A DNA stretch of 64,000 bases from Zwartia vadi (GCF_030410375.1 NZ_JAUHHE010000003.1:62001-126000); one strand, 5' to 3'. Positions 1-9,633 are shown, counted from the first letter of the stretch. Made by a program: numbers and translations. Notes: a model not told the origin generated them from the letters alone.

Positions 1-1071
1 CAAGCATTGTTCCTGTTTGACAAACTCAAGCGAGAGCCCCTGATGCACAGTCAAATGCAAGTTTTTTTGACGCGGATCAAGAATCCGGACAGTTCCGCCG
101 TCTGCTGAAAAATACTCAATGAGACGCGCCAAGAATCCCCGACAGCGCTGTTCGAGATCACCGGCTTGACTTAGGTAGGCAGAGAACTCATACAACGTCG
201 AAATTTCACGGTTTTGCTGAGCTAGTTGCTGAGTCTTTTCCTCTACCCGCTGCTCAAGATCGCGATACAAATGACTGAGCTGGGATGCCATGTCATTGAA
301 GCCTTGCGCCAGCTCGCCGAGCTCGTCACCACCCTCGACAGGTACTCTATAGGAAAAATTCCGCGTGGACATTTGAGCAATCCCCAGGCGAAGAGATTCG
401 ACAGGCCTGATGACCCACCCGTACAATAAATAAACGATACCCACGCAACCCGCAATCATCAAAACTATCACGACCATTTGGGAGCCGCGAAGCAACGCGG
501 TATCCTTGGCATTTTGCGCTTCTATCAAGGAAACGAGGGCATCGGATTGCTTAACAAACTCCGGTAAATCATCAAGATAGGACTTAATCGCGAATCGATC
601 CTGACCTAATGTCGATTCGACACGCATGAGTGCAGGTTGTAATTGTTCGATCCACATGTAGCGCACGCGCTCAAACTGCTCTTGAACACCTTCCGATTTA
701 GGCAAACGCAGCGGTCGCTGAGGATCCCCCTCGCGCAAGGCGAGTAAAGTTTTATTGAATAGACTTGCGCGCTCAACGATTTCTTTTTGAGAGACAGGCT
801 GCTCCGTCATCAACAAACCAATTCGTATTGACTGCATACGTAGACTACCAGTGTCGTTAATCGCCGCAGCAGCACCTTCGAGCGCCCAAGATAACCACAG
901 CGTGACCATCACCATGGTTAGCCCAAAGATTAACGTTGTCAACGCAACTGAAACAAGCCTCACGCCAAGACGATAATTGCGGCCGATCGCAATCCGCGTC
1001 CCAACGGACGCAGACTCCCGCGGGGACTCCTCGATATTTCGCAGGTTTGTTTGGTTCGCGGTCGCGGTCAT
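1..1071 (-). CDS. narX: Nitrate/nitrite sensor histidine kinase NarX, N-terminal 357 codons (partial)
   Basis: The reading frame is open from an ATG at 1071 to the window edge, so the kinase core lies outside. Seen: a transmembrane helix near residues 35-55, a periplasmic domain with NDTGSLRMQS close to the nitrate-binding P-box of NarX/NarQ, a second helix near 185-205, a HAMP segment (RPVESLRLGI onward), a coiled coil (DLEQRVEEKTQQLAQQN) and the start of a GAF-like region. In the known family this membrane kinase detects periplasmic nitrate and nitrite and phosphorylates NarL; a narL gene downstream is expected but not visible. It lies 41 bp after the carbonic anhydrase gene on the same strand. 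The Shine-Dalgarno sequence before the ATG is weak, so the start is less certain than the identity. Confidence 0.88.
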   Translation of the reverse strand, partial: MTATANQTNLRNIEESPRESASVGTRIAIGRNYRLGVRLVSVALTTLIFGLTMVMVTLWLSWALEGAAAAINDTGSLRMQSIRIGLLMTEQPVSQKEIVERASLFNKTLLALREGDPQRPLRLPKSEGVQEQFERVRYMWIEQLQPALMRVESTLGQDRFAIKSYLDDLPEFVKQSDALVSLIEAQNAKDTALLRGSQMVVIVLMIAGCVGIVYLLYGWVIRPVESLRLGIAQMSTRNFSYRVPVEGGDELGELAQGFNDMASQLSHLYRDLEQRVEEKTQQLAQQNREISTLYEFSAYLSQAGDLEQRCRGFLARLIEYFSADGGTVRILDPRQKNLHLTVHQGLSLEFVKQEQCL

Positions 1072-1112
1072 TGTTTGAATATTTGGCAGCAGATGGTTGA
1101 GTTTAATCTTTC

Positions 1113-1778
1113 TTATTCGATAGAGGGATTCAACGCGCATACCATTGGTAAAAATGTACCTGCTCGCTTGGAGTAAGCCAGCAACTCGCCAGCCTCAAGA
1201 TCAAAATACCAACCGTGCAGTGTCAAGCGCTTCTCCTCCACCGCCTCTTTTATCCAGGGAAAGCTCATCAGATTATTCAAAGAGTTCAGGATAGATGACT
1301 GTTCACACACCTTGCACTTCACCTCGAATGGAGCATTACCAAATGCCGCTAATGTTTCTCGTCTGGCTGACTCAGCAATGCTGACCCACATGGAAATGAA
1401 ATCAACCGGCTCTTTGACTCTACTGTCATCCATCAACGCCCGGATCCCTCCGCATCTGGCGTGCCCCAGCACAATAATCCTTTCCACTTGCAAATTTTGG
1501 ACGGCAAACTGGATCGCCGCGCTCACGCCGTGATGGCTTCCCTCGTTCGGCTCGCAAGGCGGCACTAAATTCGCAACATTCCTAGAAACGAATAGCTCAC
1601 CGAGTTCTGCCCCGATCAAATGCGCTGGGTCAACCCGTGAATCGCAGCAACCGATCAAAAAAGTGCGAGGATGCTGAGCCTGAGTAAGCTCCTCGATAAA
1701 CTCGTGATCTTCTCCATAATACGTTTTTTGAAACTGCTCAAAACCATTGATGAATTTTTCGAGATCGTGTTTGGGCAT
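1113..1778 (-). CDS. Beta-class carbonic anhydrase
   Basis: A 221-residue protein expected to interconvert CO2 and bicarbonate in the cytoplasm. The zinc site of the beta class is complete: C44 and D46 within GCCDSRVDP, then H106 and C109 within GHARCGG. R48 forms the Asp-Arg dyad with D46. Length is normal for the family. The gene starts 15 bp after the moaA stop with an AGGA-type ribosome binding site, and narX follows it, so moaA, this gene and narX look like one transcript. A carbonic anhydrase is not a standard part of a nar locus. Its role here may be bicarbonate supply or pH balance under anoxia, which is inference. Confidence 0.9.
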   Translation of the reverse strand: MPKHDLEKFINGFEQFQKTYYGEDHEFIEELTQAQHPRTFLIGCCDSRVDPAHLIGAELGELFVSRNVANLVPPCEPNEGSHHGVSAAIQFAVQNLQVERIIVLGHARCGGIRALMDDSRVKEPVDFISMWVSIAESARRETLAAFGNAPFEVKCKVCEQSSILNSLNNLMSFPWIKEAVEEKRLTLHGWYFDLEAGELLAYSKRAGTFLPMVCALNPSIE

Positions 1779-1793
1779 CGCGTTTTCCTAGAA

Positions 1794-2792
1794 CTAGCCA
1801 CCTGTTTGCGACATAAATCGCACGATTTTTTCGGGAATTTCATTAAAGTGATGGCGCTCTGGCTTGAGCTCAATCGCCTGACGTAAGATTTCCTCGATAT
1901 CTTCATCTGTCGCGCCGTTGCGCAAATGAGGTCTGAGCTCGACTTTCTCATCCTCGCCAAGACAAAGATATATCGTGCCATCCACAGACATCCGCAAGCG
2001 ATTGCACGTTTCGCAAAAGTGCTGACTCATCGGCGTAATGAATCCGATTTGACCTTTTCCATCTCTTGTCCTCCAGTAGCGTGCCGGACCGCCGCCCATC
2101 ACTTTGATTTCAGGAATCAAGTCGAGATTTTTACGCAACGTGTCGATCACAGGACCAAGCGGCGTGTATCCACTCGCCAAACCTGTACTTCCGACTGGCA
2201 TTGTTTCAATAAGTCTAAGGATCAACCCGCGGCTGATACAAAACTCAGCCATGGACTGGACCTCTGACAAATTGACCTCAGGCATCACCACCATATTCAG
2301 CTTGATAGGCGAGAAGCCAACGGCTTGCGCGATATCTAGACCAGCCATCACATCACTCATGGAATCACGTCCGGTGATCTGGATCATGCAATCCCGCGAT
2401 AAAGTATCCATGCTGATATTGAGTCTTCGCACGCCGGCTTCGTACAAGGCTTCTGCATGTTTGACGAGTTGCGTTCCATTGGTCGACAACGAAAGATCAG
2501 ACAAGCCCGGCAGTTTGTTCAAACGCCCCGCCAAGTCGGGCAGATGGCGTCTCAACAAAGGCTCACCGCCGGTTAAACGCACGCGGGATGTACCCATGCG
2601 CACAAAAATTCCAACGACGCGCTCAATTTCATCAAAGGTCAGCCAGTCACCTGGCTCTTCAAACCCTTTGAAGCTTTTAGGCATGCAATAACTGCAGCGC
2701 AAGTCGCAACGATCCGTCACGCTCAAGCGCAAATAGTCGATTTTTCGACCGAACCGGTCTGCCAAGGGAGCGAGTTGTGTATCCATGGGCAT
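1794..2792 (-). CDS. moaA: GTP 3',8-cyclase MoaA (molybdenum cofactor biosynthesis)
   Basis: Radical SAM enzyme that converts GTP to the cyclic intermediate of the first step of molybdenum cofactor synthesis, with MoaC. Seen: the N-terminal 4Fe-4S motif CDLRCSYC, the LTGGEPLLR motif, and the C-terminal cluster region FCETCNRLR followed by a further Cys in YLCLG. The frame extends 10 codons upstream to 2822, but the ATG at 2792 is preceded by GAAGGTGAAAAT, a good ribosome binding site, giving 332 residues. It is divergent from narK1, which suits its job of supplying the cofactor of NarG. The usual C-terminal GG is present: the protein ends QTGG. Confidence 0.93.
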   Translation of the reverse strand: MPMDTQLAPLADRFGRKIDYLRLSVTDRCDLRCSYCMPKSFKGFEEPGDWLTFDEIERVVGIFVRMGTSRVRLTGGEPLLRRHLPDLAGRLNKLPGLSDLSLSTNGTQLVKHAEALYEAGVRRLNISMDTLSRDCMIQITGRDSMSDVMAGLDIAQAVGFSPIKLNMVVMPEVNLSEVQSMAEFCISRGLILRLIETMPVGSTGLASGYTPLGPVIDTLRKNLDLIPEIKVMGGGPARYWRTRDGKGQIGFITPMSQHFCETCNRLRMSVDGTIYLCLGEDEKVELRPHLRNGATDEDIEEILRQAIELKPERHHFNEIPEKIVRFMSQTGG

Positions 2793-2842
2793 ATTTTCAC
2801 CTTCTATGATGAATTTAACCATGCGTCATTCGGCTAAATGAA

Positions 2843-2871
2843 CCTAGTCCTTTAGTAGGGGGAGTCTAGGT
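2843..2871. promoter_or_regulatory. Dyad in the moaA-narK1 divergent promoter region
   Basis: CCTAGT (2843-2848), five bases, then AGTAGG (2854-2859) form an imperfect inverted repeat, and a third half-site CTAGG follows at 2866-2870. The ACTAGTCCCC stretch at 5671-5680, in front of narG, resembles one half-site. The position between divergent nitrate genes suggests an operator for a NarL-type regulator, but it does not match the enterobacterial NarL heptamer. Regulator identity is inference. Confidence 0.3.
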
Positions 2872-2972
2872 CCATTGCTTCGGCATCCTCCCGCCATTGG
2901 AGAATGGGCAACGCTCCTCTGTTCTCGTAGTCTGTTCAGTATCAAACACGAACGACTCAGGAGACCACTACC

Positions 2973-4232
2973 GTGGAATCAACTCAAAAAAAATCGATCA
3001 TGGTTTTGACGTCAAGTACGCTTGCCTTCACGATCTGCTTTGCTGTCTGGATGATGTTTGCGGTCATCGGCATACCGATCAAAAAACAACTCGATCTCAG
3101 TGAAACGCAGTTTGGTCTGCTGGCCGCGATGCCTGTTCTGACGGGATCACTCGTACGAGTGCCTTTAGGGCTCTGGACCGATCGGTTCGGCGGGAGGATC
3201 GTTTTCTTTTTGCTCATGCTCAGCACAGTGCTACCCATCTGGATGATGTCCTATGCTACCCAGTACTGGCACTTTTTAGTCATCGGTATGTTCGTAGGTC
3301 TGGCAGGTGGGTCATTTTCCGTAGGGACTCCTTATGTCGCACGCTGGTTTCCTAAAAACCGACAAGGCTTGGCAATGGGTATTTTTGGTGCGGGAAACTC
3401 TGGATCAGCACTCACTAAATTTGTAGCCCCCGGACTCATCGTACTGGCGGGTGGATCCTGGACAATCGTTCCACAAGTTTACTCAGTCGCCATGCTGGTC
3501 ACGGCGATTCTTTTCTGGATATTTACCTCAACAGACCCAGCCCACAACGCCTCAAACTCAGTCAGTTTGAAAGAGCAACTCAAGATGCTCAAAGATCCGA
3601 GAGTGTGGCGCTATTGCCAATACTACTCAGTCGTATTTGGAGGCTACGTTGCCTTGGCGCTCTGGATGACAAGGTATTACGTCGGCGAATATGGTTTCAG
3701 CATTCAGACTGCGGCTCTCTTGGCGGCGTGCTTTTCTCTCCCGGGCGGTATTTTGCGGGCTTTCGGGGGCTGGATCTCTGATAAATACGGCGCCTACCAA
3801 ACAACCTGGTGGGTCATGTGGGTGTGCTGGGTTGCCTTTTTTCTCTTGAGCTATCCACAGACAGACTTCACCATCCTGACCGTTGATGGTTCACGCACTT
3901 TCCGTATCGCGCTTTCACCAACAATCTTCACCATTCTGCTATTCATCGTAGGCATTGCAACGGCGATTGGTAAAGCCTCTGTTTTTAAATTCATTTCTGA
4001 TGACTTCAGCGGCAATATCGGAGCCGTGTCAGGCATCGTCGGTCTCGCTGGTGGAATGGGAGGTTTTGTATTACCCATTATGTTTGGCGCTCTGGTGGAC
4101 ATCACAGGTGTCAGGACTTCAGCCTTCATGCTTTTGTACGGCACTGTCTGCATCTCGCTGATCTGGATGCACTTCAGTTTCAGAAAAGAAACGGTCGCAA
4201 AAGGTCAGGCGGCCCTCGCCTCGCAACATTAA
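2973..4232 (+). CDS. narK1: Nitrate transporter NarK1 type (MFS, probable nitrate/proton symporter)
   Basis: A 419-residue, 12-helix major facilitator protein starting at GTG, with CAGGAG nine bases upstream. The nitrate signature region is seen as GLAGGSFSVGTPYVARWFPK followed by GIFGAGNSGSALTKF, which resembles the NasA/NarK1 branch. That branch is thought to import nitrate with protons, which starts respiration when no internal nitrite is available for exchange. It is the first gene of the plus-strand run and is followed 22 bp later by narK2. The type I assignment rests on motif reading only. Confidence 0.85.
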   Translation: MESTQKKSIMVLTSSTLAFTICFAVWMMFAVIGIPIKKQLDLSETQFGLLAAMPVLTGSLVRVPLGLWTDRFGGRIVFFLLMLSTVLPIWMMSYATQYWHFLVIGMFVGLAGGSFSVGTPYVARWFPKNRQGLAMGIFGAGNSGSALTKFVAPGLIVLAGGSWTIVPQVYSVAMLVTAILFWIFTSTDPAHNASNSVSLKEQLKMLKDPRVWRYCQYYSVVFGGYVALALWMTRYYVGEYGFSIQTAALLAACFSLPGGILRAFGGWISDKYGAYQTTWWVMWVCWVAFFLLSYPQTDFTILTVDGSRTFRIALSPTIFTILLFIVGIATAIGKASVFKFISDDFSGNIGAVSGIVGLAGGMGGFVLPIMFGALVDITGVRTSAFMLLYGTVCISLIWMHFSFRKETVAKGQAALASQH

Positions 4233-4254
4233 TCGATCACCCGGAGCACACAAC

Positions 4255-5643
4255 ATGTCAACACCTTATGTACTTAAGCGCTGGGAACCTGAACAACCAG
4301 AGTTTTGGAATACAGAAGGCAAGAAGATTGCCAATAGAAATCTTCTGATCTCCATACCGGCTCTGATGCTCGCTTTCAGTGTCTGGATGTTGTGGTCAGT
4401 CGTGGTTGTCAATTTGAATAAAGCAGGATTCAGCTTTAGCAAAAATCAAATGTTCTGGCTAACTGCACTTCCTGCCTTGTCGGGCGCAACCTTGCGTATC
4501 TTTTACTCATTTCTCGTACCAATATTCGGTGGGCGCAGATGGACCGCCATTTCGACTGCGAGTTTGTTGATTCCCGCATTTGGGATGGGTTTCGCCCTTA
4601 GAGACACCAGCACAAGCTACCCCACGTTACTCATGCTTGCTCTTCTTTGCGGCTTTGGCGGAGGTAACTTTAGCTCCTCAATGTCTAACATCAGTTTTTT
4701 CTTTCCAAAAGCAAAGAAAGGGCTGGCAACGGGTCTGAATGCGGGTGTGGGAAATCTGGGCGTCTCAGTTGTCCAGTTTGTCACGCCTCTGGTGATTTCT
4801 ATCGGCATGTTCGGTGCAATCGGTGGGGACGGTCATTCGACAACAACTGTCACAGGCGGCACACAAACCATCTGGCTACAAAATGCCGGTTTTATCTGGG
4901 TGCCATTTATCCTGGTTGCGTCTCTGGCCGCTTGGTTTGGGATGAACGATATCGCTGACGCGAAAGCATCCTTTGTCGATCAGGCAGTGATATTTCGTCG
5001 CAAGCATAACTGGCTGATGTGCTGGCTGTATATAGGCACTTTCGGTTCGTTCATTGGATTTTCAGCAGGGCTCGCACTGCTGACTCAGTCACAGTTTCCA
5101 GATGTAAATCCAACTCAATACGCATTCCTCGGTCCTTTAGTGGGTGCGGCTGTACGTCCGCTCGGGGGCTGGGTCTCAGACAAGATTGGTGGGGCACGGG
5201 TGACGTTCTGGACATTTTTACTCATGATCTTCTCTGTCCTAGGCGTGATGTACTTCCTGCCCGGCAATGGAAACGCAGGTAATTTCGTTGGGTTTTTGAC
5301 GATGTTCATCATCCTGTTTGCCTTGACTGGTATTGGTAATGGCTCAACATTCAGAATGATCCCCGTCATCTTTCTCCAAGAACGTCAGCACGCCGCCGAG
5401 AAAGATGAAGCGTCACAGAGGCGCGCCGCTCTCGATGGCGCCAAAGAAGCAGCGGCTGTTCTCGGGTTTTCGGGCGCAGTGGGTGCCTATGGTGGCTTCT
5501 TCATTCCAAAAAGTTTTGGAACCTCGATTGACATCACTGGCACCCCACATGCGGCTCTGATTGTATTTATCGCGTTTTATGTAAGTTGTCTATTCGTGAC
5601 CTGGTGGTGCTACTCCCGGAGAAACTCACAGATGCCATGCTGA
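4255..5643 (+). CDS. narK2: Nitrate/nitrite antiporter NarK2 type (MFS)
   Basis: A 462-residue MFS protein, the same length as E. coli NarK. The signature region reads GFGGGNFSSSMSNISFFFPK and then GLNAGVGNLGVSVVQF, very like NarK/NarU of the antiporter branch. In that family it brings in nitrate and exports the nitrite made by NarGHI. The two adjacent but dissimilar NarK genes match the NarK1-NarK2 arrangement, separate or fused, known in many denitrifiers. A good ribosome binding site (CCCGGAGC) precedes the ATG. narG starts 153 bp downstream, leaving room for a promoter. Confidence 0.88.
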   Translation: MSTPYVLKRWEPEQPEFWNTEGKKIANRNLLISIPALMLAFSVWMLWSVVVVNLNKAGFSFSKNQMFWLTALPALSGATLRIFYSFLVPIFGGRRWTAISTASLLIPAFGMGFALRDTSTSYPTLLMLALLCGFGGGNFSSSMSNISFFFPKAKKGLATGLNAGVGNLGVSVVQFVTPLVISIGMFGAIGGDGHSTTTVTGGTQTIWLQNAGFIWVPFILVASLAAWFGMNDIADAKASFVDQAVIFRRKHNWLMCWLYIGTFGSFIGFSAGLALLTQSQFPDVNPTQYAFLGPLVGAAVRPLGGWVSDKIGGARVTFWTFLLMIFSVLGVMYFLPGNGNAGNFVGFLTMFIILFALTGIGNGSTFRMIPVIFLQERQHAAEKDEASQRRAALDGAKEAAAVLGFSGAVGAYGGFFIPKSFGTSIDITGTPHAALIVFIAFYVSCLFVTWWCYSRRNSQMPC

Positions 5644-5670
5644 CCGATACACACAAACTAATCACAAAGA

Positions 5671-5706
5671 ACTAGTCCCCTCCTCACAATGCACTGATTG
5701 ATCAGT
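5671..5706. promoter_or_regulatory. Candidate operator upstream of narG
   Basis: The narK2-narG gap holds the inverted repeat ACTGAT-TG-ATCAGT (5693-5706), about 90 bp before the narG ATG, next to ACTAGTCCCC (5671-5680), which shares its core with the dyad in front of narK1. The repeat resembles an FNR/DNR site (TTGAT-N4-ATCAA), but its spacer is two bases rather than four, so it does not fit that consensus. A separate narG promoter is plausible. Confidence 0.3.
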
Positions 5707-5796
5707 ACGTTTGGAGAATTGGCGGCATCGCCTTGCATCCGTAGGATGACGTCAGGACTCGGGCCTCTCGAGGCAAGCAGAATTGGAGAAAGAGTA

Positions 5797-8700
5797 ATGA
5801 GTCATTTTTTAGATCGATTAACGCACTTTAAGCTTCCCGTGGAATCATTTTCAGGTGATCACGGTCGCGTCACCAGCGAAGACCGTACTTGGGAAGATGC
5901 CTATCGCAACCGCTGGGCGCACGACAAAATTGTCCGTAGCACCCATGGCGTGAACTGTACAGGCTCCTGCTCGTGGAAAATATACGTCAAAGGCGGCATC
6001 GTCACTTGGGAAACCCAACAAACAGACTATCCTCGCACACGCTGGGATATGCCCAACCATGAACCACGAGGCTGTGCCCGCGGCGCGTCTTATTCTTGGT
6101 ATCTCTACAGCGCAAACCGCGTTAAACACCCTATGGTGCGGGGTCGTTTGCTCGAACGATGGCGCACGGCTTTAAAAGTCGCCAAAACGCCTGTGGACGC
6201 CTGGGCCTTGATTGCCGACGATCCTGATGCAAGACGAGACTATCAACAGCTACGCGGCATGGGTGGTTTTGTTCGCAGCTCTTGGGATGAGGTGAACCAA
6301 CTCATTGCAAGCGCAAACGTTTACACCATTAAAAAATACGGACCTGATCGCATTATCGGCTTTTCACCGATTCCGGCCATGTCCATGATTAGTTATGCAG
6401 CCGGTAGTCGCTACCTATCCCTGATTGGTGGCGTATGCATGAGTTTTTATGACTGGTATTGCGATCTCCCTCCATCTAGCCCACAAGTATGGGGTGAACA
6501 GACAGACGTGCCTGAGTCTGCAGACTGGTACAACAGCAACTACATTATTGCGTGGGGCTCTAACGTTCCCCAGACTCGCACACCTGATGCGCACTTTTTT
6601 ACTGAAGTCAGATACAAAGGCACAAAAACTGTTGCCGTCACACCTGACTACTCGGAAGTCGCCAAACTCGCAGACCTGTGGTTACACCCTAAACAAGGGA
6701 CGGATGCCGCCCTTGCAATGGCGATGGGCCACGTTGTGTTGAAAGAGTTTTATTTTCCCGACAATGGAAAAAAGCGCAGTCCGTATTTTGATCAATATGC
6801 AAGACGGTATACCGACCTGCCCTTACTCGTCATGCTCAAGGAAAAAATACTTGAGGACGGCACGGTTACGATGGTACCCGACCGATATGTCCGCGCAAGT
6901 GATCTGCAAAGCGATCTAGAGCAGGACAATAATCCAGAGTGGAAAACCCTGGCCTTCGATAAAAGTGGTCAAGTCGTCTTGCCTCAAGGATCGATCGGTT
7001 TTCGTTGGGGTGCAGAGGGACGCAGTGATCAAGGCAAATGGAACCTGGAGTCCAAAGACGCAAAGACCGGAAAGGAAATTGAACTAAAGCTCTCGATTAT
7101 CGAAGATGGTGAACAATCACACCAGCTTGTTCAAGTCAGCTTCCCCTATTTTGGTGGCAATGCCACGCCGCACTTTACACATAACAAAACGACTCAAGAG
7201 ATTAACAATGCAAAGGTACCTGCGGTCAAGTTGAAGTTATCTGACGGTCAGGAAGTGATGGTTGCAACCGTGTTTGACCTGCAAGTCGCACAATACGGTA
7301 TAGATCGCGGCTTTGGTAGTGGCGCCAAGAACTTCGACGACAATGCAGCCTATACACCCGCCTGGCAAGAGAGCATTACTGGCGTGCCTCGTCAACAAGT
7401 TATTACGGTCGCGCGAGAGTTTGCCGAAAATGCTCACAAGACCGAAGGCCGCTCCATGGTTATCATCGGGGCCGCAATGAACCACTGGTACCACTCGGAC
7501 ATGAACTATCGTGGAGTGATCAATTTATTGATGCTGTGTGGCTGCATTGGTAAAAGTGGCGGTGGCTGGGCACACTACGTCGGGCAGGAAAAACTCAGAC
7601 CTCAAACGGGATGGACTGCCCTGGCATTCGCACTGGACTGGATGCGTCCTCCCCGTCAAATGAACAGCACTAGCTTTTTCTATGCGCACACAGATCAGTG
7701 GCGTTATGAAAAGTTGACAATGGAGGAGATCGTATCGCCACTTGCGGACAAAAAAGTCTACGGCGGCAGCATGATTGACTACAACATTCGGGCCGAAAGG
7801 ATGGGCTGGTTGCCTAGCGCGCCACAACTTAAAACCAATCCTCTCGAAGTAGCCAAGCAGGCAAATGCGGCAGGTGTAGATCCCAAAGACTTTGTCGTCA
7901 ATGGTCTCAAAGATGGAACGCTAGAGATGAGTTGCGAGGATCCGGATGCCGTTGAAAACTGGCCGCGCAACATGTTCGTTTGGCGCTCGAATATCCTGGG
8001 ATCAAGCGGCAAGGGACACGAGTATTTTTGCAAACACTTGCTTGGTACAGAAAATGGTATTCAAGGCAAAGATCTTGGTGTCGACGATGCCAAACCCTCA
8101 GAGGTCAAATGGCATCAAAATGCCCCTGAAGGCAAACTGGATTTGCTAGTCACTCTGGACTTCCGGATGTCAACCACTTGTCTCTACTCTGACATCGTAT
8201 TACCAACCGCTAGCTGGTATGAAAAAAACGACCTCAATACCAGCGATATGCACCCCTTTATCCATCCTCTGTCCGCGGCGGTTGATCCTGTCTTTCAATC
8301 CCGTTCGGACTGGGAAATTTACAAAGGCTTTGCCAAAGCCTTTAGTGAAGTCTGCGTAGGTCACCTCGGCGTTGAAAAGGAAATCGTCATGACACCCCTC
8401 ATGCACGACACCCCTGCCGAGTTGGCCCAAGCTTTCGAGGTCAAGGAATGGAAAAAAGGCGAATGTGAACTGATTCCGGGTAAAACAGCCCCTCAAATTG
8501 CAGTCGTTGAGCGGGACTATCCAAACGTGTATAAGCGCTTCACCGCTCTGGGTCCACTGATGAACAAGGTTGGAAACGGAGGCAAAGGCATCGGCTGGAA
8601 TACAGAGCTCGAAGTCACGCAACTCGGTCAACTAAACGGTTTGACCCAGGAAGAAGGCGTGACAAAAGGTATGCCAAAAATCGTGAGTGACATTGATGCA

Positions 8701-9606
8701 TGCGAAGTCGTTCTGCAACTTGCGCCTGAAACCAACGGACATGTAGCCGTCAAGGCGTGGAAAGCTCTCGGTAAACAGACTGGTCGGGATCACACCCATC
8801 TGGCGATATATCGCGAAGATGAAAAAATACGCTATCGAGATATTCAAGCTCAACCGCGCAAAATCATCAGTTCACCAACCTGGAGCGGTATTGAAAGTGA
8901 AACCGTCAGCTACAACGCTGGGTATACAAATGTGCATGAGTTGATTCCTTGGCGCACACTCACTGGTCGTCAACAGTTTTATCAAGATCATCCATGGATG
9001 ATAGCTTTTGGCGAAGGCTTTACGTCCTACCGTCCGCCCGTTGACTTGAAAACTACTGATGGCATACATGGTATTAAGTCAAATGGAAATACCGAAATTC
9101 TGCTCAATTTCATCACACCACATCAAAAATGGGGGATTCACTCCACCTATAGCGACAATCTGATGATGCTGACTCTGAATAGAGGCGGTCCCGTGATCTG
9201 GTTAAGCGAGGATGATGCAAAGTCTGCAGGAATTGTTGATAACGACTGGGTCGAGCTTTTCAATATTAATGGTGCGATCGCAGCACGCGCAGTTGTCAGT
9301 CAACGTGTGAATCCTGGAATGGTCATGATGTACCACGCACAGGAAAAAACGATCAACACTCCGGGATCTGAGATAACTGGCGTTCGTGGCGGCATTCACA
9401 ACTCGGTCACTCGGATTGTGACGAAGCCCACTCATATGATTGGTGGCTACGCTCAATACAGCTACGGCTTCAACTACTACGGCACGATCGGCACCAATCG
9501 TGACGAATTTGTCGTAGTGCGGAAAATGAAAAATGTCGACTGGCTAGATACCCCCCGAGATGATCACCTCGCGCATGTTTATCAGTCCCAGGGCGAAAAC
9601 CCCTGA
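5797..9606 (+). CDS. narG: Respiratory nitrate reductase alpha subunit NarG
   Basis: The molybdenum bis-MGD catalytic subunit, which reduces nitrate to nitrite on the cytoplasmic face of the membrane. From the ATG at 5797, preceded by GGAGAAAG, it has 1269 residues, close to the E. coli size. The FS0 cluster ligands are seen as H50, C54, C58 and C93 (HGVNCTGSC, then PRGC), the same pattern as in E. coli NarG. The segment YDWYCDLPPSSPQ, with the Asp that ligates Mo in known structures, is present. The frame is open back to a TTG at 5698, but those 33 extra codons have no family counterpart and overlap the promoter region. narH follows after 27 bp. Confidence 0.97.
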   Translation: MSHFLDRLTHFKLPVESFSGDHGRVTSEDRTWEDAYRNRWAHDKIVRSTHGVNCTGSCSWKIYVKGGIVTWETQQTDYPRTRWDMPNHEPRGCARGASYSWYLYSANRVKHPMVRGRLLERWRTALKVAKTPVDAWALIADDPDARRDYQQLRGMGGFVRSSWDEVNQLIASANVYTIKKYGPDRIIGFSPIPAMSMISYAAGSRYLSLIGGVCMSFYDWYCDLPPSSPQVWGEQTDVPESADWYNSNYIIAWGSNVPQTRTPDAHFFTEVRYKGTKTVAVTPDYSEVAKLADLWLHPKQGTDAALAMAMGHVVLKEFYFPDNGKKRSPYFDQYARRYTDLPLLVMLKEKILEDGTVTMVPDRYVRASDLQSDLEQDNNPEWKTLAFDKSGQVVLPQGSIGFRWGAEGRSDQGKWNLESKDAKTGKEIELKLSIIEDGEQSHQLVQVSFPYFGGNATPHFTHNKTTQEINNAKVPAVKLKLSDGQEVMVATVFDLQVAQYGIDRGFGSGAKNFDDNAAYTPAWQESITGVPRQQVITVAREFAENAHKTEGRSMVIIGAAMNHWYHSDMNYRGVINLLMLCGCIGKSGGGWAHYVGQEKLRPQTGWTALAFALDWMRPPRQMNSTSFFYAHTDQWRYEKLTMEEIVSPLADKKVYGGSMIDYNIRAERMGWLPSAPQLKTNPLEVAKQANAAGVDPKDFVVNGLKDGTLEMSCEDPDAVENWPRNMFVWRSNILGSSGKGHEYFCKHLLGTENGIQGKDLGVDDAKPSEVKWHQNAPEGKLDLLVTLDFRMSTTCLYSDIVLPTASWYEKNDLNTSDMHPFIHPLSAAVDPVFQSRSDWEIYKGFAKAFSEVCVGHLGVEKEIVMTPLMHDTPAELAQAFEVKEWKKGECELIPGKTAPQIAVVERDYPNVYKRFTALGPLMNKVGNGGKGIGWNTELEVTQLGQLNGLTQEEGVTKGMPKIVSDIDACEVVLQLAPETNGHVAVKAWKALGKQTGRDHTHLAIYREDEKIRYRDIQAQPRKIISSPTWSGIESETVSYNAGYTNVHELIPWRTLTGRQQFYQDHPWMIAFGEGFTSYRPPVDLKTTDGIHGIKSNGNTEILLNFITPHQKWGIHSTYSDNLMMLTLNRGGPVIWLSEDDAKSAGIVDNDWVELFNINGAIAARAVVSQRVNPGMVMMYHAQEKTINTPGSEITGVRGGIHNSVTRIVTKPTHMIGGYAQYSYGFNYYGTIGTNRDEFVVVRKMKNVDWLDTPRDDHLAHVYQSQGENP

Positions 9607-9633
9607 GCCCACGCCAGATCAAAGGAGTTTCAA

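Noticed and set aside
2932..2945. FNR-like CTGTTCAGTATCAA before narK1
   Set aside because: Only one half-site is right, and it lies under 30 bp from the start codon, too close for the usual activator position.
5698..5796. 33 extra codons in front of narG starting at TTG
   Set aside because: They have no NarG counterpart and overlap the promoter region, while ATG at 5797 has a good ribosome binding site.
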